Shown here: one piece after another, positions 1 through 11,060 of the stretch
How the letters are laid out: every line of letters starts with the position of its first letter
Numbering within the stretch: position 1 is the stretch's first letter
From: Ashinkailepas kermadecensis
Taxonomy: Eukaryota; Arthropoda; Thecostraca; Neolepadidae
DNA: 64,000 nucleotides
Assembly (NCBI GenBank): GCA_034440615.1
Contig: JAOTOM010001533.1
Coordinates: forward strand, 1-64,000
Direction of reading: 5' to 3'
Made by a program: the position numbers and the translations under genes
Notes under the pieces: model-generated
Database searches by the model: none
Told to the model about the DNA's origin: nothing
What the model saw: only the letters and a program-made list of their open reading frames with translations

Positions 1-369
1 GAGCGAGAGATATAAACAAGTGCACAAAGCCGAAGGCGAAGACAAAGAGAAGGAAACTCCTGGGCGCGCCACGGTGAAGGGACAGAATGGACATAGAGAC
101 GCATGGAGGACGCCGGACCGACACCCTCAGGAACGTCCAGCGGTGGCAAGATGGCTGAGCTATCGGATGGAAGAGTGGAAGCGCTCAGCCGAGGCCATCC
201 GGCACCCACCACCGCCATGTGAGTGCTGCTCGGCGTCATGGAGCCTCACCCGTCACTACCACCGTCCCAGCGTAACCAACCCCACCGGCAGCTGGCGTTT
301 TCCGCGTTGTGTTGGTGGCAATTGTGCGTGTGTGTAAATAGAAAGTTGTTGTCACAGCGTTCAGGTGTA
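1..369. other. Unassigned flank, no recognised gene
   Basis: There is an open frame at 20-337 (105 codons, + strand), rich in Arg, Pro and Trp, but it matches no family I recognise. The first base belongs to an interrupted context, so it may be the tail of an unrecognised element. No splice signals or promoter could be assigned. Confidence 0.3.
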
Positions 370-383
370 TGTATAATGTCTTT

Positions 384-543
384 GGTTGGTTATTGGTTTT
401 ACGACACGTCGACCGTTGAGTCATGTAGCGTCGCCAATCTCTCACGCCGATTGGTCGCGGGCGAAGAGTAGCGACAGGTGAGACTCGAACCCACAACCTT
501 TCGATTGTGAGACGAGCATCTTACCCCTAGACCACTCGTCCCC
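384..543 (-). mobile_element. tRNA-derived SINE with 14-bp TSD
   Basis: This is a 160-bp short interspersed element on the minus strand, flanked by a perfect 14-bp direct repeat TGTATAATGTCTTT (370-383 and 544-557). Read on the minus strand it begins with a tRNA-like head carrying a Pol III A box (TGGTCTAGGGG) and B box (GGTTCGAGTCT). A loop resembling a Val (CAC) anticodon is present, but the anticodon stem and acceptor stem have mismatches, so this is not a functional tRNA gene. The head is followed by a ~40-bp core (CCCGCGACCAATCGGCGTGA and beyond) and a tail of AAAACC/AACC units. The same core occurs in a second SINE at 45764-45927 with a different head. Mobilisation in trans by a resident LINE is inferred. 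Confidence 0.9.
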
Positions 544-557
544 TGTATAATGTCTTT

Positions 558-3500
558 CCTTTCTGTTCAATTTTAGCGTAGGAGTAAATGGAAATGTGGA
601 TGGTGTTTGATATGACTGGAGTTAGTCCCCTGGACTCCAAATAAATACCTGGATGGGATTTCGCCTTCCTAACCTGACCTATGGGAAAATTTGCCAAACT
701 CGTTTTCTTATTCGGTGCGTAATATTAGGCAATGCAAATTAACTACGATAACAATTGCGAGCACGTAACTGACAACACCAACGCGGAAACACGGGTACCT
801 AAATGTAATATGAAAAGTGGTCTGAACATAAATACGGTACGTTTGGAGTCAACATTCTAAGGGACACGTTTTGATCGGAAGGCTTTTACACTTCCCGTAA
901 ATATATGTCAACGTCTCATTTATCGGTCTAAGTAGTCGCACTTGTAGTCTCGGTCTCTGTCTTCTGATTTCGGTCCCAGCATCTGTCTGTTTCTGGCACG
1001 GTCCAGAAATGCCTCTTTTCACCGCATCGGTCACTTTCCACCCGGGATAATTTACGGCAGATAGGGGATGGCCGCAAAAAGAGCTTGACGACTCCGCAGA
1101 TATAGCGAGAGACAGCCTGCCAGCTGCCCTCCTATGGGCGGTATGTCCTCGGGCGTCGACCATGAGGGGGGCCCTAGACCCTCCCTTCCTCAAAGGGGGG
1201 GGGGGCACGATGAAAGGGCGGAATGACGAAACTCGCCTGATTGTTACTCCTGGGCACTATTCAAGTGCTAACTGTTAACTGGGCTCATATATCTGTTGAC
1301 CGCAAAATCCCGCTGGCCTCTGTGACCCAGGGGCGCAGATGAGGGGCGAGCATAACATGCATGTGGGAGTGGCCGTTAAGGGGGCACCACATTGCGTTCG
1401 CCGGAAGTTCGGCGCTGGACAATAAGATATATACGCAAAACACTGCCCGGTAACGAGTCGGCCTCCGTTCGCTGTACGTGGGCGCGGATGGTACAGAGGT
1501 TCGGGGGACGCACGGACTGGTTTGGCATGCCGTAAGTCCCGGGGCTGAAAGGGTAGGGCCGGTTAGGGTATAACGACGACCAGGGGACGTACCCAACGTG
1601 GTAGGGATCCGTGCCTACCCGTGGGATACATAAGGATGGTCGCACATCTTCAACGTGTAGGGCCAGACATGGCGTCGATTGAGTAAGGTTAGGAAGTTGG
1701 CCATTCATACCTGAGTTCTGCTATAAGACAGCACAGCAGCCCAGGAAAAGTTTCACCGCCCAGTGTTGCCAAGCCTTAAGGGCAGTAACCCTTATGCAAA
1801 AAGGGGTAGGTTTAAGGACCAGTGGAATTGGTTCGAATTCAACGCAATTATTAAGCTGTCAGAAACATCATTGCCAACATTTTACTGGATATTACTCGGA
1901 CCCTGCTTGCATCTGGCTGTCCTGAGAACGTCGATGTTTTGTGTGTGTTGGGGGGGGGGGGGTGAGTGGATAGTGGATGTGCTGTGTTATCTGATGGTAC
2001 ACGGGTGGGTCCTGTAAATGGACAAGTGCCGGCGGCGGTGGCAGTACCCTTGTCGTGTACCTCTATCATAGCCATCCATCAGTGTCACGTCACAACAGAA
2101 GCCCAGAACCCCTCCTCGCTACATGACCAGCCGGGCGCACTCACGCGCGTGTGATGTGGACATGAGAATGGCCACGCTAAAAGAAATTTGTGTAGTGGTG
2201 GCGACTGGCCGCAGCAAGGTTGGAAGGTTGAACGTCCGACCGGAACGCTGAAAGTCGAACTTCATATTGGGATTGTTTCAGTTGACTGTTTTCTTTTAAA
2301 CACCGGTGTGTCTGATATGATTCCCATAATATGCTTCTACACCGACCCCCTGGCGAGCGCAGTTGGCTGTGTCTGTTTCGAATGTCGCAGGTGCTTGGTG
2401 TAAGTCTGACCTCGGCAGACTTTTCTTCGGCCGACCTCTGTGCCTGTGTGCTCAACATTATGCAACTTGATGAACATGTTCTTTCCACCTTTTAATCGTT
2501 CCTGTGCCCTTGGTATGGACGAGTTTCAATACCCCAGTTCCTGCACACACGTTTTCCTCCAAAGCCGAAATGGTTTGCGTCGTCCCTGATTGTACTTAAA
2601 TATTATTGTACATTGAGCTTCTATTGCATTTCATAAAGCAACGATAGGAGCCCATCCGCACGTTGGAGCGGACGTTGGGACACCGGGCCAGATAAAAAGA
2701 AAACACCATGCCAAGACCTGTTTTCATTGTCAGTCTATCCGACGCATTTCAGACGATTATTCGCCGCGCTGGTCGACGCGCATCGGTATTTGTTCGCTTG
2801 AAAAGTAGTTCTAAATATTACTGTATTTCAAACATGAAGATGAAGATGAAAGAACGTTAAATCAAGCTATTTTGGTACATATAATTGTAAGTGACTTATT
2901 GATGGCAGGATTGGGTTTTGCATGTTTGATAGTTGTATTTCAATTGTGAACTCAAGTTCATGCGGCGTTCTTCCAGCGACGGTAGCGGGGACAGTGAGAT
3001 TGGATGAAGGTGAGATAAAGCAATTTTTTTTAACGCAGAATTTGAATTAAATGCGCTGGTTGGTCTCTTAGTCCGGAACACTATCGAGCATGTTTATCAA
3101 CTCCACGGCCCGGGTGCTAGTAAAAATTAGCAAGGGCGAGGCCACGAACCCAGGCTGTTGCTGCCGGTAATACGTAGGTACCTACCTACCTACCTAAGCC
3201 ATTCTTTAAATCATACCATAATTTTATAAACTTACGTGGTTCTTGTTCATAAGGACTGGGCTAGAAAGTAGTGTGTAGAGAATTTCAACATTTTTGTAGT
3301 TCCTGAGTTTAATGTAAAGTGAATATCGTTCATTACAAGTTGACTGACATGAACATTGAAAATTGTTATATATTGTTATATGTTATTGTATATTGTTGAT
3401 TATATTGGTGAATAAAAGTATAAATGCAGCCCTTTTAATAAACCTGAATGCAGCCCTTTTTCCAAAAGCACTATGCTTATGACAAGGTCAGTGGGTATAA

Positions 3501-6475
3501 CTTGTAATGGGAAAGCTGGTGAATGGAAAATTAAAGTGGTGTGTGAGATATTGATATGACAACCATGCACTTTGGGTCAGGACAAAGTTTTTCTGATGTT
3601 TTTGACCTCACTGGCATATTGTGGAATTCCTCAAGACCTTTTGGGATCTAAAATGGGTAGGTGCAGCTTCCAACAATCAATTATCCATAGATGTAGATTG
3701 ACAGGATCAATAATCCAGAGATGAATATGATGTTAGGTGTATGGCAAAGCAAGCTAATATCCATAGCTGAAGCGTGACATAATGCAGCATCCATCGGGGT
3801 TGGGTAAACCACAAAATTGGTCATTTCCCACCTAATATTGATAAAATATTACAATTAAGCAAACATTAACCATTGGAGCCAGTCAAAATATTTATGGAGA
3901 CAGCCCAATTTTAAAGTAGAATATGCTAGATCAGATCATTTCCTAGTTTGTGTGCCACATCTGAAGTTCTGTTCATGTTCTGGAAATGTTTCATTTCATT
4001 AAAAAAAAATATGCTGTTGTCTGCCAGCACTGGTTGCTCACACACCATTGATGTATTTCATGGTCAGGCATCAGTGGTGTACCTATTATCTTGTTGATGC
4101 ACATGCACTCACAAATCTGCTGTGTACATGTAACAATCTAAATAATTAATTATTTCCAATTTTGTTTTTGTAACAATCTTATTTGGGACACATGAAGAGA
4201 GCACTCTTAATGGCTAAAATGGCCAAGGTCATATAGTTTCTGTACTGTAGATTTGGATTTTAGATTATTAACCAGATTTAGATAAGAATGCATGAATACC
4301 AAGTTTATTGATGTGATTAAGATGAAGTGACTTGCTTGTTTGTATTGCAAATGCTTCCTTTTCACTCAATGAACTAAATATTACCAAAAAGGGCTTTGAT
4401 GAGTGATATATAGTGATATTAATGGAATATTTTCCAAAGAAATTTAACATATTCTAGCCTAACCTCTTTTTAAAGAAAAATGGAATGTTTAATGAGCAAA
4501 TTCTCAAATTTCAGCATGAAAATTAACCTAGCATAATCTAGACTGCTCTACAGAAACAAAGCATGCCATTAACTTAATTTGTGAATGATCTAAGTTGCAA
4601 TAGTACTGCAAAATGTTAGTGTGCATATGTGGTATGTGATGTGAAAATGATTGTGGGTAAATTTTCATCTTGTCTTGAAGCTTACCCAAAATGTGGGATG
4701 CTTCTCTGAAAATACCAACATAGAGTGGGAAATATGAAGGTGCCAGAAATAATATGGTTCATTGAATGGAACTTTTCTGAAGAAAGAAAATCATACAATC
4801 TGTATCCACAAATAGTTGTTGGAAGATTTAATCGATGCAATAATTTGTTTTCGAAAATGTCAATCTTCTGAAAACCCTGATGAGTTGCAAACCTTGGAAT
4901 TGTAATTCAAATATCCTTATTTTCATATTCTGAATATTACTCATAAAATGTATAAATCAGCTTCTTTAGGGCTGGTGTTATGTGGTCATCTGTGCTGTTC
5001 ACTACTAGGTGTTCCTTGGAGCAGGCAACAGTAGCCAACAAATAGTTTGTCAAGGCCATGAATAACATTGGTATATGCATGCTTGTTTCTCAGAAATTGT
5101 ACATGCTATGTAAATTGTGTATTTAGAAGACATGCTGCACTATCAGCCATGGGGTGCTTGGAAACCAATGATGCCATTCATGGTCATGGCATGCTGTTTA
5201 CAATCTACCTGGAATCAGTCAACAGCCAAGATAGTTTATCAATGATAGCCCAACCAGTACCAAAATGTCCAACACTAATAGGTGACTCAGGCTATTCCTC
5301 TCATCTTGTATCTGGTTTGAGTATGGATTGTCACATTCTGGTGATTTAAAAATGCCACACTAAGATGTAAAAACCTAGTCCCTACAGGTGGCCTGGGCTC
5401 TCATTCCACTTGCTGTGTGCATGGTATTGACCAACATAATTTATGCCCTGATGTGTCTACCTGGGAGCAAGCAAGTCCACAAGGTGTGGCAATTTTAGCA
5501 AAGTCCTGTCAGTGTGTAAATGGTTGGTAACTGTTGCCTTGTGGAGTCTTGTTGTTGCCCTTTTGATGCAGTCTGTAGATCGTGAATGTCAGTCAGTGCA
5601 TTTATGGGGAAAACTGGTGCTTTTAGGAAGCAGGCAATTTCTGTGTGCTCCAGTAGACATCTTGGCTTGTACGTTTTGGTGGCACAATTATGTTGGGTGT
5701 GATGATTATTATACAGTGGCCAACTACAGCATGTATATTTCTGCAGCATAGTTTGCAGATTGGGGAGCAAGTGTAGGTTAAGACAACCAAGTCATGCCTG
5801 CTCATCTAATACTCAGGACTTTATTACGAAATGGGTCATAAGGCTATTTGATTTCATGTAAGAATGTTTTATGTATGTGGTAGATGATAATGATGGGCTT
5901 ACTGACTGGCTATATAAGTCCTGAAGGTCTGATCGATTTTCTAAAGCAGCAAAATAATATAGTTGCTTACATTGTACTAAAAAGGCATCATTAACCTAGA
6001 TAACATTAACAATTGGGAGCTTATTTATTGTATCTTGCTATTTACTTTATCAGGCATGTTTCTATGATCTTGGTGAATGTTAACATACATATAACATGTA
6101 TCACTATTGCTTAAGCAATGCAATAAGAAACTGGAATTGCAGCTGAAATCCAGCTTCTAGATTATAACATGCCAGATCATCCTCTAACTTCCATCACATG
6201 TAACGGCATACAGTAATGCCGTGCCAGCCCGTCATAGCGAAATCTAAAGTGGCGAATGCTTAACATGGTAACATTAATGTTCACATTTTGCTGCCAAAGA
6301 ACACCTCCAAACCAATGTGGATGTTTTGTTTTGCAATCAGTTTTTTGGGGCATTGGTAAAGTTGCTCAATAAGACACTTTTTTAGTTATAACTTAACTTA
6401 ATATCATATGTGTACTTTCTAACTCTGTTTTTATCACAATTTTTTTTGTGATAAACTAGCTATCTGACTTTATAT
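558..6475. other. Gene-poor stretch, nothing recognised
   Basis: Short open frames on both strands here are unlike any family I recognise, and none has a convincing splice context. The stretch from about 2.8 kb on is AT-rich and looks like intronic or intergenic DNA. Poly-G runs lie near 1194-1205 and 1950-1962. Confidence 0.5.
3181..3196. repeat. (CCTA)4 microsatellite
   Basis: Four perfect CCTA units, preceded by the near-palindromic TACGTAGGTA. Confidence 0.85.
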
Positions 6476-6528
6476 GTGAGCCTGATTAGTACATGCACTG
6501 AACTATCTGATGACATCCTAATTAATTC

Positions 6529-6957
6529 ATGCGTTTTACTTTTTCATGTGAGTATCATAACCGCACTTCGGTTTTATGGAAGGTCTCACTCTTCAGGTTT
6601 GATCTTCAAGGCCCTTCGTTTCCCTGTTTTAGAGAAACGCACACGCATTTACGCATTAAGATTCCGAACATAGACCCGCGGCTGTGTGAGGGGCAGGCTA
6701 TTGAGGACCTCTTGAAATACAGCACACTGTATTATCCCAAGTTGAAGGAGAGGTGTGTGAGTGCCACTGGAGATATGAATGTGGTAGAGGACAGCTCACT
6801 GCATGTGAGGAAGTGTCGTGCCGATACCCAGTTTATGAAGGAGTCTGAGGGACCATATGCCCAGGTTCAGCGGCACCATGGGATTGAGCTGGTTGTGAAG
6901 ATTGCGTTTGGGAGGCGTGTCGGCGAAGCGTTTCGGAAGATGGACTGCTACTGAAGC
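6529..6957 (+). CDS. Unrecognised ORF, possibly part of an exon
   Basis: This is a 141-codon open frame. The part after about 6630 follows a polypyrimidine-AG (CCCTGTTTTAG) that could be a splice acceptor. It reads as a mixed charged protein (IEDLLKYSTLYYPKLKERC, then VRKCRADTQFMKESEGPYAQ) ending in a natural stop. I do not recognise the family. Composition and acceptor context are the only arguments for coding. It sits about 450 bp upstream of a minisatellite that has its own spurious open frames, and about 4 kb upstream of P-element-like exons. It could be chance or the end of an unrecognised element. Confidence 0.2.
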
Positions 6958-7429
6958 CATCAGCAAGCGGTAGTTTGATTGCTGTTGCTCGCCTGGCAGT
7001 AACAGTTGCTTCATACCCCGCAGCAACATTGCAGCCGGCCTCGCAGCAAGAGCTGACGCTGGCGCCAGAGCAAAAGCTGTTTGCGGGCCGCAGTAACAGG
7101 AACTGCAGCTGCGAGCCGCGCAGTCGTGTAGGTGTGTATGTATAAAGTGTTTTTATCGTGGTAATTTATTTTGAGTAAGACATTTTTATTAAATGTTGCT
7201 GCTCTGCTTGGCTTTGACGCTCTAAAGGTTGCTGCAAGCCTTGTGAACCTCGGATGTCACGGACAGCTGACCTTCAATGATAACCAATTGGAGGCGTTGC
7301 GAGTGAAGCTGACTTTTGTGCAACTTTTGTCTAGAGCTAGCAATTCCAAAGCTCACATAACTGTAAAAGAAAGGCGGCCTTCACCAGACAGTGATGGCAG
7401 CCTTACCTTATCGAGAGCTGCCGAGAGTG

Positions 7430-8405
7430 TCGCCGCCCCAGCAGCAGAACCTGCCGTTGACCCAGCAACAAGGACTGCTGCCGCCTGCCCCGCAACATGG
7501 CTTGCTGCCGGCCCCGCAGCAAGACCTGCCGCCGGCCCCGCAGCTACTGTCGCTGGCCCCGCAGCAAGACACGCCGTCGGCCTCGTGGCAGGACCTGCCA
7601 CCGGCCCCGCAGCAAGGACCGCTGCCGCTTGCTCCGCTGCAAGACCTGCCAACGGCCTTGCAGCAAGGACTGCTACTGTGGGTCTCGTAGCACCCGCAGC
7701 TAGACTTGCTGCTGGCCCCGAGACAGCACCTGCCACAGACCTTTCATCAGCACCTGCCGCCCTGTCCCGCAAGAATATTTACAGCCACTGGCTCCGCAGC
7801 AAGATCTGTCACCGGTCCGTTAGCACCCACAGCACGGCCTGCTGCCGTCTGCCCCGCAGCAAGGACTGCTGCCGCTGGCCCCGCAGCACGACCTGCAGCC
7901 GGCCTCACAGCAAGGCCTGCCCCGCAGCAGACTGCTGCCGCCGGCCCCGCAGCAAGACCTGCAGCCGGCCCTACAGCAAGACCTGCAGCCGGTCCCTCAA
8001 CAAGGCCTACCGCTGGCCCCGCAGCAGGACCTGCCACCGGCCTTACAGCAAGGACCACTGCCGCGGGTCTCGCAGCACCCGCACCTAGACCTGCTGTTGA
8101 CTCCGCAGCAGCACCTGCCACCGATCTCTCAGCAGCACCTGCCGCCGATCCAGCAAGAATGTCTGCAGCCACTGGCTCCGCAGCAAGATCTGTCGCCAGC
8201 CCGGCAGCACCCACAGCACTGCCTGCTGCCCCTGCCCTGCAGCAAGGACTGCTGCCGCCGGCCCCGCAGCAAGATTCGCCGCCAGCCCCGCAGCAAGACT
8301 CGCCGTCGGCCCCGCAGGAGGATTCGCCGCCGGTCCCGCAGTAAGACTCGCCGTCGGCACCGCAGCAAGATTTGCCGCCGGCCCCGCAGCAAGACCGACC
8401 GCTGA
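7430..8405. repeat. GC-rich minisatellite, 24-bp unit with 385-bp higher-order repeat
   Basis: A degenerate tandem array of a 24-bp unit of the form CCCCGCAGCAAGACCTGCCG plus four more bases. Because 24 is a multiple of three, several frames stay open on both strands (Pro-Gln-Gln, Ala-Gly-Pro and Arg-Ser-Lys type proteins). The apparent 305-, 244- and 212-codon ORFs are therefore most likely by-products. A larger period is also visible: the segment starting at 7680 (GGGTCTCGTAGCACCCGCAG) recurs at 8065 in the same order, an offset of 385 bp, followed by about 170 bp of parallel sequence. Confidence 0.85.
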
Positions 8406-9118
8406 ACACCCAGCAAAGCCTAATGTCTTGTGGAGTGGATCGTTGGTGGATCGTAGGTCGTTGTGGAGTGACTGTGCGCACGACCAGATAACAGGGTTCA
8501 TCACAGTGGGGATCACAGCGAAGCTGATGTGACGCTATTGACGCATTTGTATGTTTCTTCCACGTTGTGCGTTTCCAATTTTATCGTGTCGCATTTATGG
8601 TGTCATGTATAATCATATGTGCATGACGCTACATCAATACATATCTAAATGTACGGCGTAAGTCGTTTTTCTTCGTGCAAAATAATGCATGCCGCCCTAG
8701 AATAGCGATCTTGCATCCCCCAAGATCATTACACTTCATGTGTCAAATCGTTGAAGAAATGGTGCATCGAGTCTATATTTGACATGATCTGACAGTCACC
8801 AGTCCTTTGTACAGGTCATGTTCGAAAGATAATTGACCATACCGTAAACAAATTGAAGTCGGCCAAAAAATCTGCGTTATAAGGAATGACATCGTAAATA
8901 GGGCAACACAAATTATATTGCCCCCGTATCAAGTCATGTCAGTTATTTACGTGCAAATTATTGAACCTGCAGCGTGCTGACACTAAATCCAGCAGGTTTC
9001 AAGGCGGTCAATTTTATCTTTAAAAAGATAGGAACCGTGAATTAATTTCGAGTGATGACCTCTGGCCTACCCCGAACAAGTGACCTGACATGACCTATTC
9101 TCGTAAGCCTTACACACC
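8406..9118. other. No gene recognised
   Basis: Mostly unique AT-rich sequence. From about 9050 it carries several TGACCT motifs that continue beyond the micro-retroposon at 9119. Confidence 0.4.
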
Positions 9119-9178
9119 TGGGCGCCAAATGACCCTGTGGTCGGCGCGCCCTTAAACCCAAATAATAAATCAACAAGT
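9119..9178 (+). mobile_element. 60-bp micro-retroposon: LINE 3' hairpin plus tail
   Basis: A 60-bp insertion flanked by a perfect 10-bp TSD, CTTACACACC (9109-9118 and 9179-9188). It starts TGGGCGC, continues through a loop to GCGCCC (a 6-bp GC stem), and ends CTTAAACCCAAATAATAAATCAAC and a few bases. The same hairpin-tail unit ends both I-clade LINE copies in this window (near 19662 and 40824). Two further insertions of nearly identical length have their own TSDs (51874-51939 and 63520-63576). There is no Pol III promoter in it. Confidence 0.85.
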
Positions 9179-11060
9179 CTTACACACCGTCTCAATTCAC
9201 TGAAGAATATCTTGCACCAAGTTTAAACTCGTTGCGCTGTTCGGTTCATTAGCTATTCCTGAAAGACCGGCCGGGGTTACGGTTGCCCTCCCCACCGTGG
9301 GTGTGTTAACCCGCGCCGTCTCGGGGGTCGTTACCGACCCCCTAAGGTTTTCCGCGGATTGTGAAAGAACGGCGCGCGGCAGCGCACCGAATTTTGGCAT
9401 ACCTTTTCCCACATCAATTTGGAATGTCGTGCCAAAATTTGGAAGTCAGGTCATCTAAGGTCAACGAGTTAGTCAAGGTCAAGTGAGGTCACCTCCAAAA
9501 AAGTTCAACCAGTCGTTACGCTTTAACGGATAAAGATATTTTAATGAAGCTTTCAGCATTTGCTTATATTTAGTGACGCAACAAAACGCACTAGAGGATT
9601 TTCCCCGTTTTTGATTACTTATTAGTTTTGCATATTTGCCTATTCGAGTTAAAATCGAAGATTCTGGCTAAAGTAAGCATTTTTTATTGGAGTAAGTTGA
9701 CTTCGAACAACGTTTTTCGGTCCGCTCTACACATTAGAAAAGGAAAATTAAAGAACACTTGAAAACTCAAAATTGTGAAATTTCAAGAAAAAATATTTTG
9801 AATTTTCGGTAGCCAGATATTTTATGGCCCTCATCGATTTCGCTTTCCTTTTCTGATTTCAAATAATTTTTGTTTTTCCAAATCTCCCCCAAAATGAACT
9901 CCCCAGAGCCAAAAACATGATGTAAGTCGTGAAAGCCTAGGCCCCCTAGTGACGTGATTTTTTTTGCATTTTTTTTTGGGGGGAGGGTGGTGTCTGGCCC
10001 TACTCGTCGAGTGCTTTCCGATGACATCTCTTTCGTTTTCGTGCGATGTTTAGTTTGGAGATTAGACGAGGGGGTCCCTATCGACCCCCTCAAGACGGGG
10101 TGTGAGGATAAGACCGGAAAGACGGGGAGGGTTGAGACATTGCCTGAGGTGACCTCAACGCTGAATTATGTACGTAATAAACTAATGACGATTCATTGGT
10201 AGAACCTAAATGCTTCGAACTTTTATCTCAGTCCATTCGAAGGACAGTGCCAGAAACGCCGATGGCAGTGCATAATATTGGGAATCGGTGGATATTAAAC
10301 AAAAAAATCCCGAGCCTAATTATTTCCGAAGCTAACAAAAAATTGTTCCGACATGTTCCCAATGAAATGCAGATTTTTATCTGGGGTGGACAAATTTCTA
10401 ACCATCTACCAATTTTTCACAAACAATGTAGGTTTGGAAATTTCGCTTATTTTGACAGCGTGTGAACAATCTTAAAAACCTCAAAACCCGAGTCAAATTT
10501 TTTTAAAACGGTTTTATTTCTGTTGCTAACCCTCTGGGGTCTCGGCAACACGATCCGAAGTAGACATTTCATGAGTCACGGCGTGGTTTTAACGTAGGTT
10601 CGCAAAGAGACCGGTAGTTCCAATTGTGCGAACTGCACAGGCCCGTATATATGCTGCTTAAAGTGTCTAATGTATCAATATTAAGTTCGCAGTGGATTGT
10701 AATGGACGATAACGGATCTAAGGCAATTTCTCCATTCGTTAAACACTGAAATTATGGCACAAATAAGCAACAAAATGCATAACATTTGAGCATGCGTTAA
10801 TAGTACCAATAACAGCCACCAGAGGCGCTGCCATCGATGTCCGCACTGGTTGCCTATCGAGTGCCAATTTTTATTATATTTGAACATGCATGGCATTGAG
10901 CATGATGCATGCACAACCCCATATCAGGCATTGGCTCTATGCCTATCCTGGCATATGTGTATGTCTCTATTTGCCCATGAAAATATCACACATGCATCAG
11001 ATTTATTGAGATTATTATATTTCCCAAGTGGCCTTTGCCGTCGATCCGCTGTCCCTCCAG
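9179..11060. other. No gene recognised; cluster of AGGTCA/TGACCT motifs
   Basis: About five AGGTCA-type hexamers lie between 9445 and 9500, with others near 9053-9095 and 10150. A GC-rich block at 9255-9370 holds complementary G and C runs around CGGTAACGACCCCC. Open frames here match nothing I recognise. The motif density resembles the terminal repeats of the transposon at 14569-19480, but I could not align the two. Confidence 0.35.

Noticed and set aside
467..543. Minus-strand tRNA-Val-like gene
   Set aside because: A and B boxes are present, but the acceptor and anticodon stems have mismatches and it is flanked by a TSD with a SINE core attached, so it is a SINE head.
1285..1708. Overlapping minus-strand ORFs
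   Set aside because: Two overlapping frames of similar length without motifs or splice context.
7171..8481. Long Ala/Gly/Pro, Pro/Gln and Arg/Ser/Lys ORFs on both strands
   Set aside because: All are consequences of a 24-bp tandem repeat lacking stops; there is no start context, domain or splice evidence.
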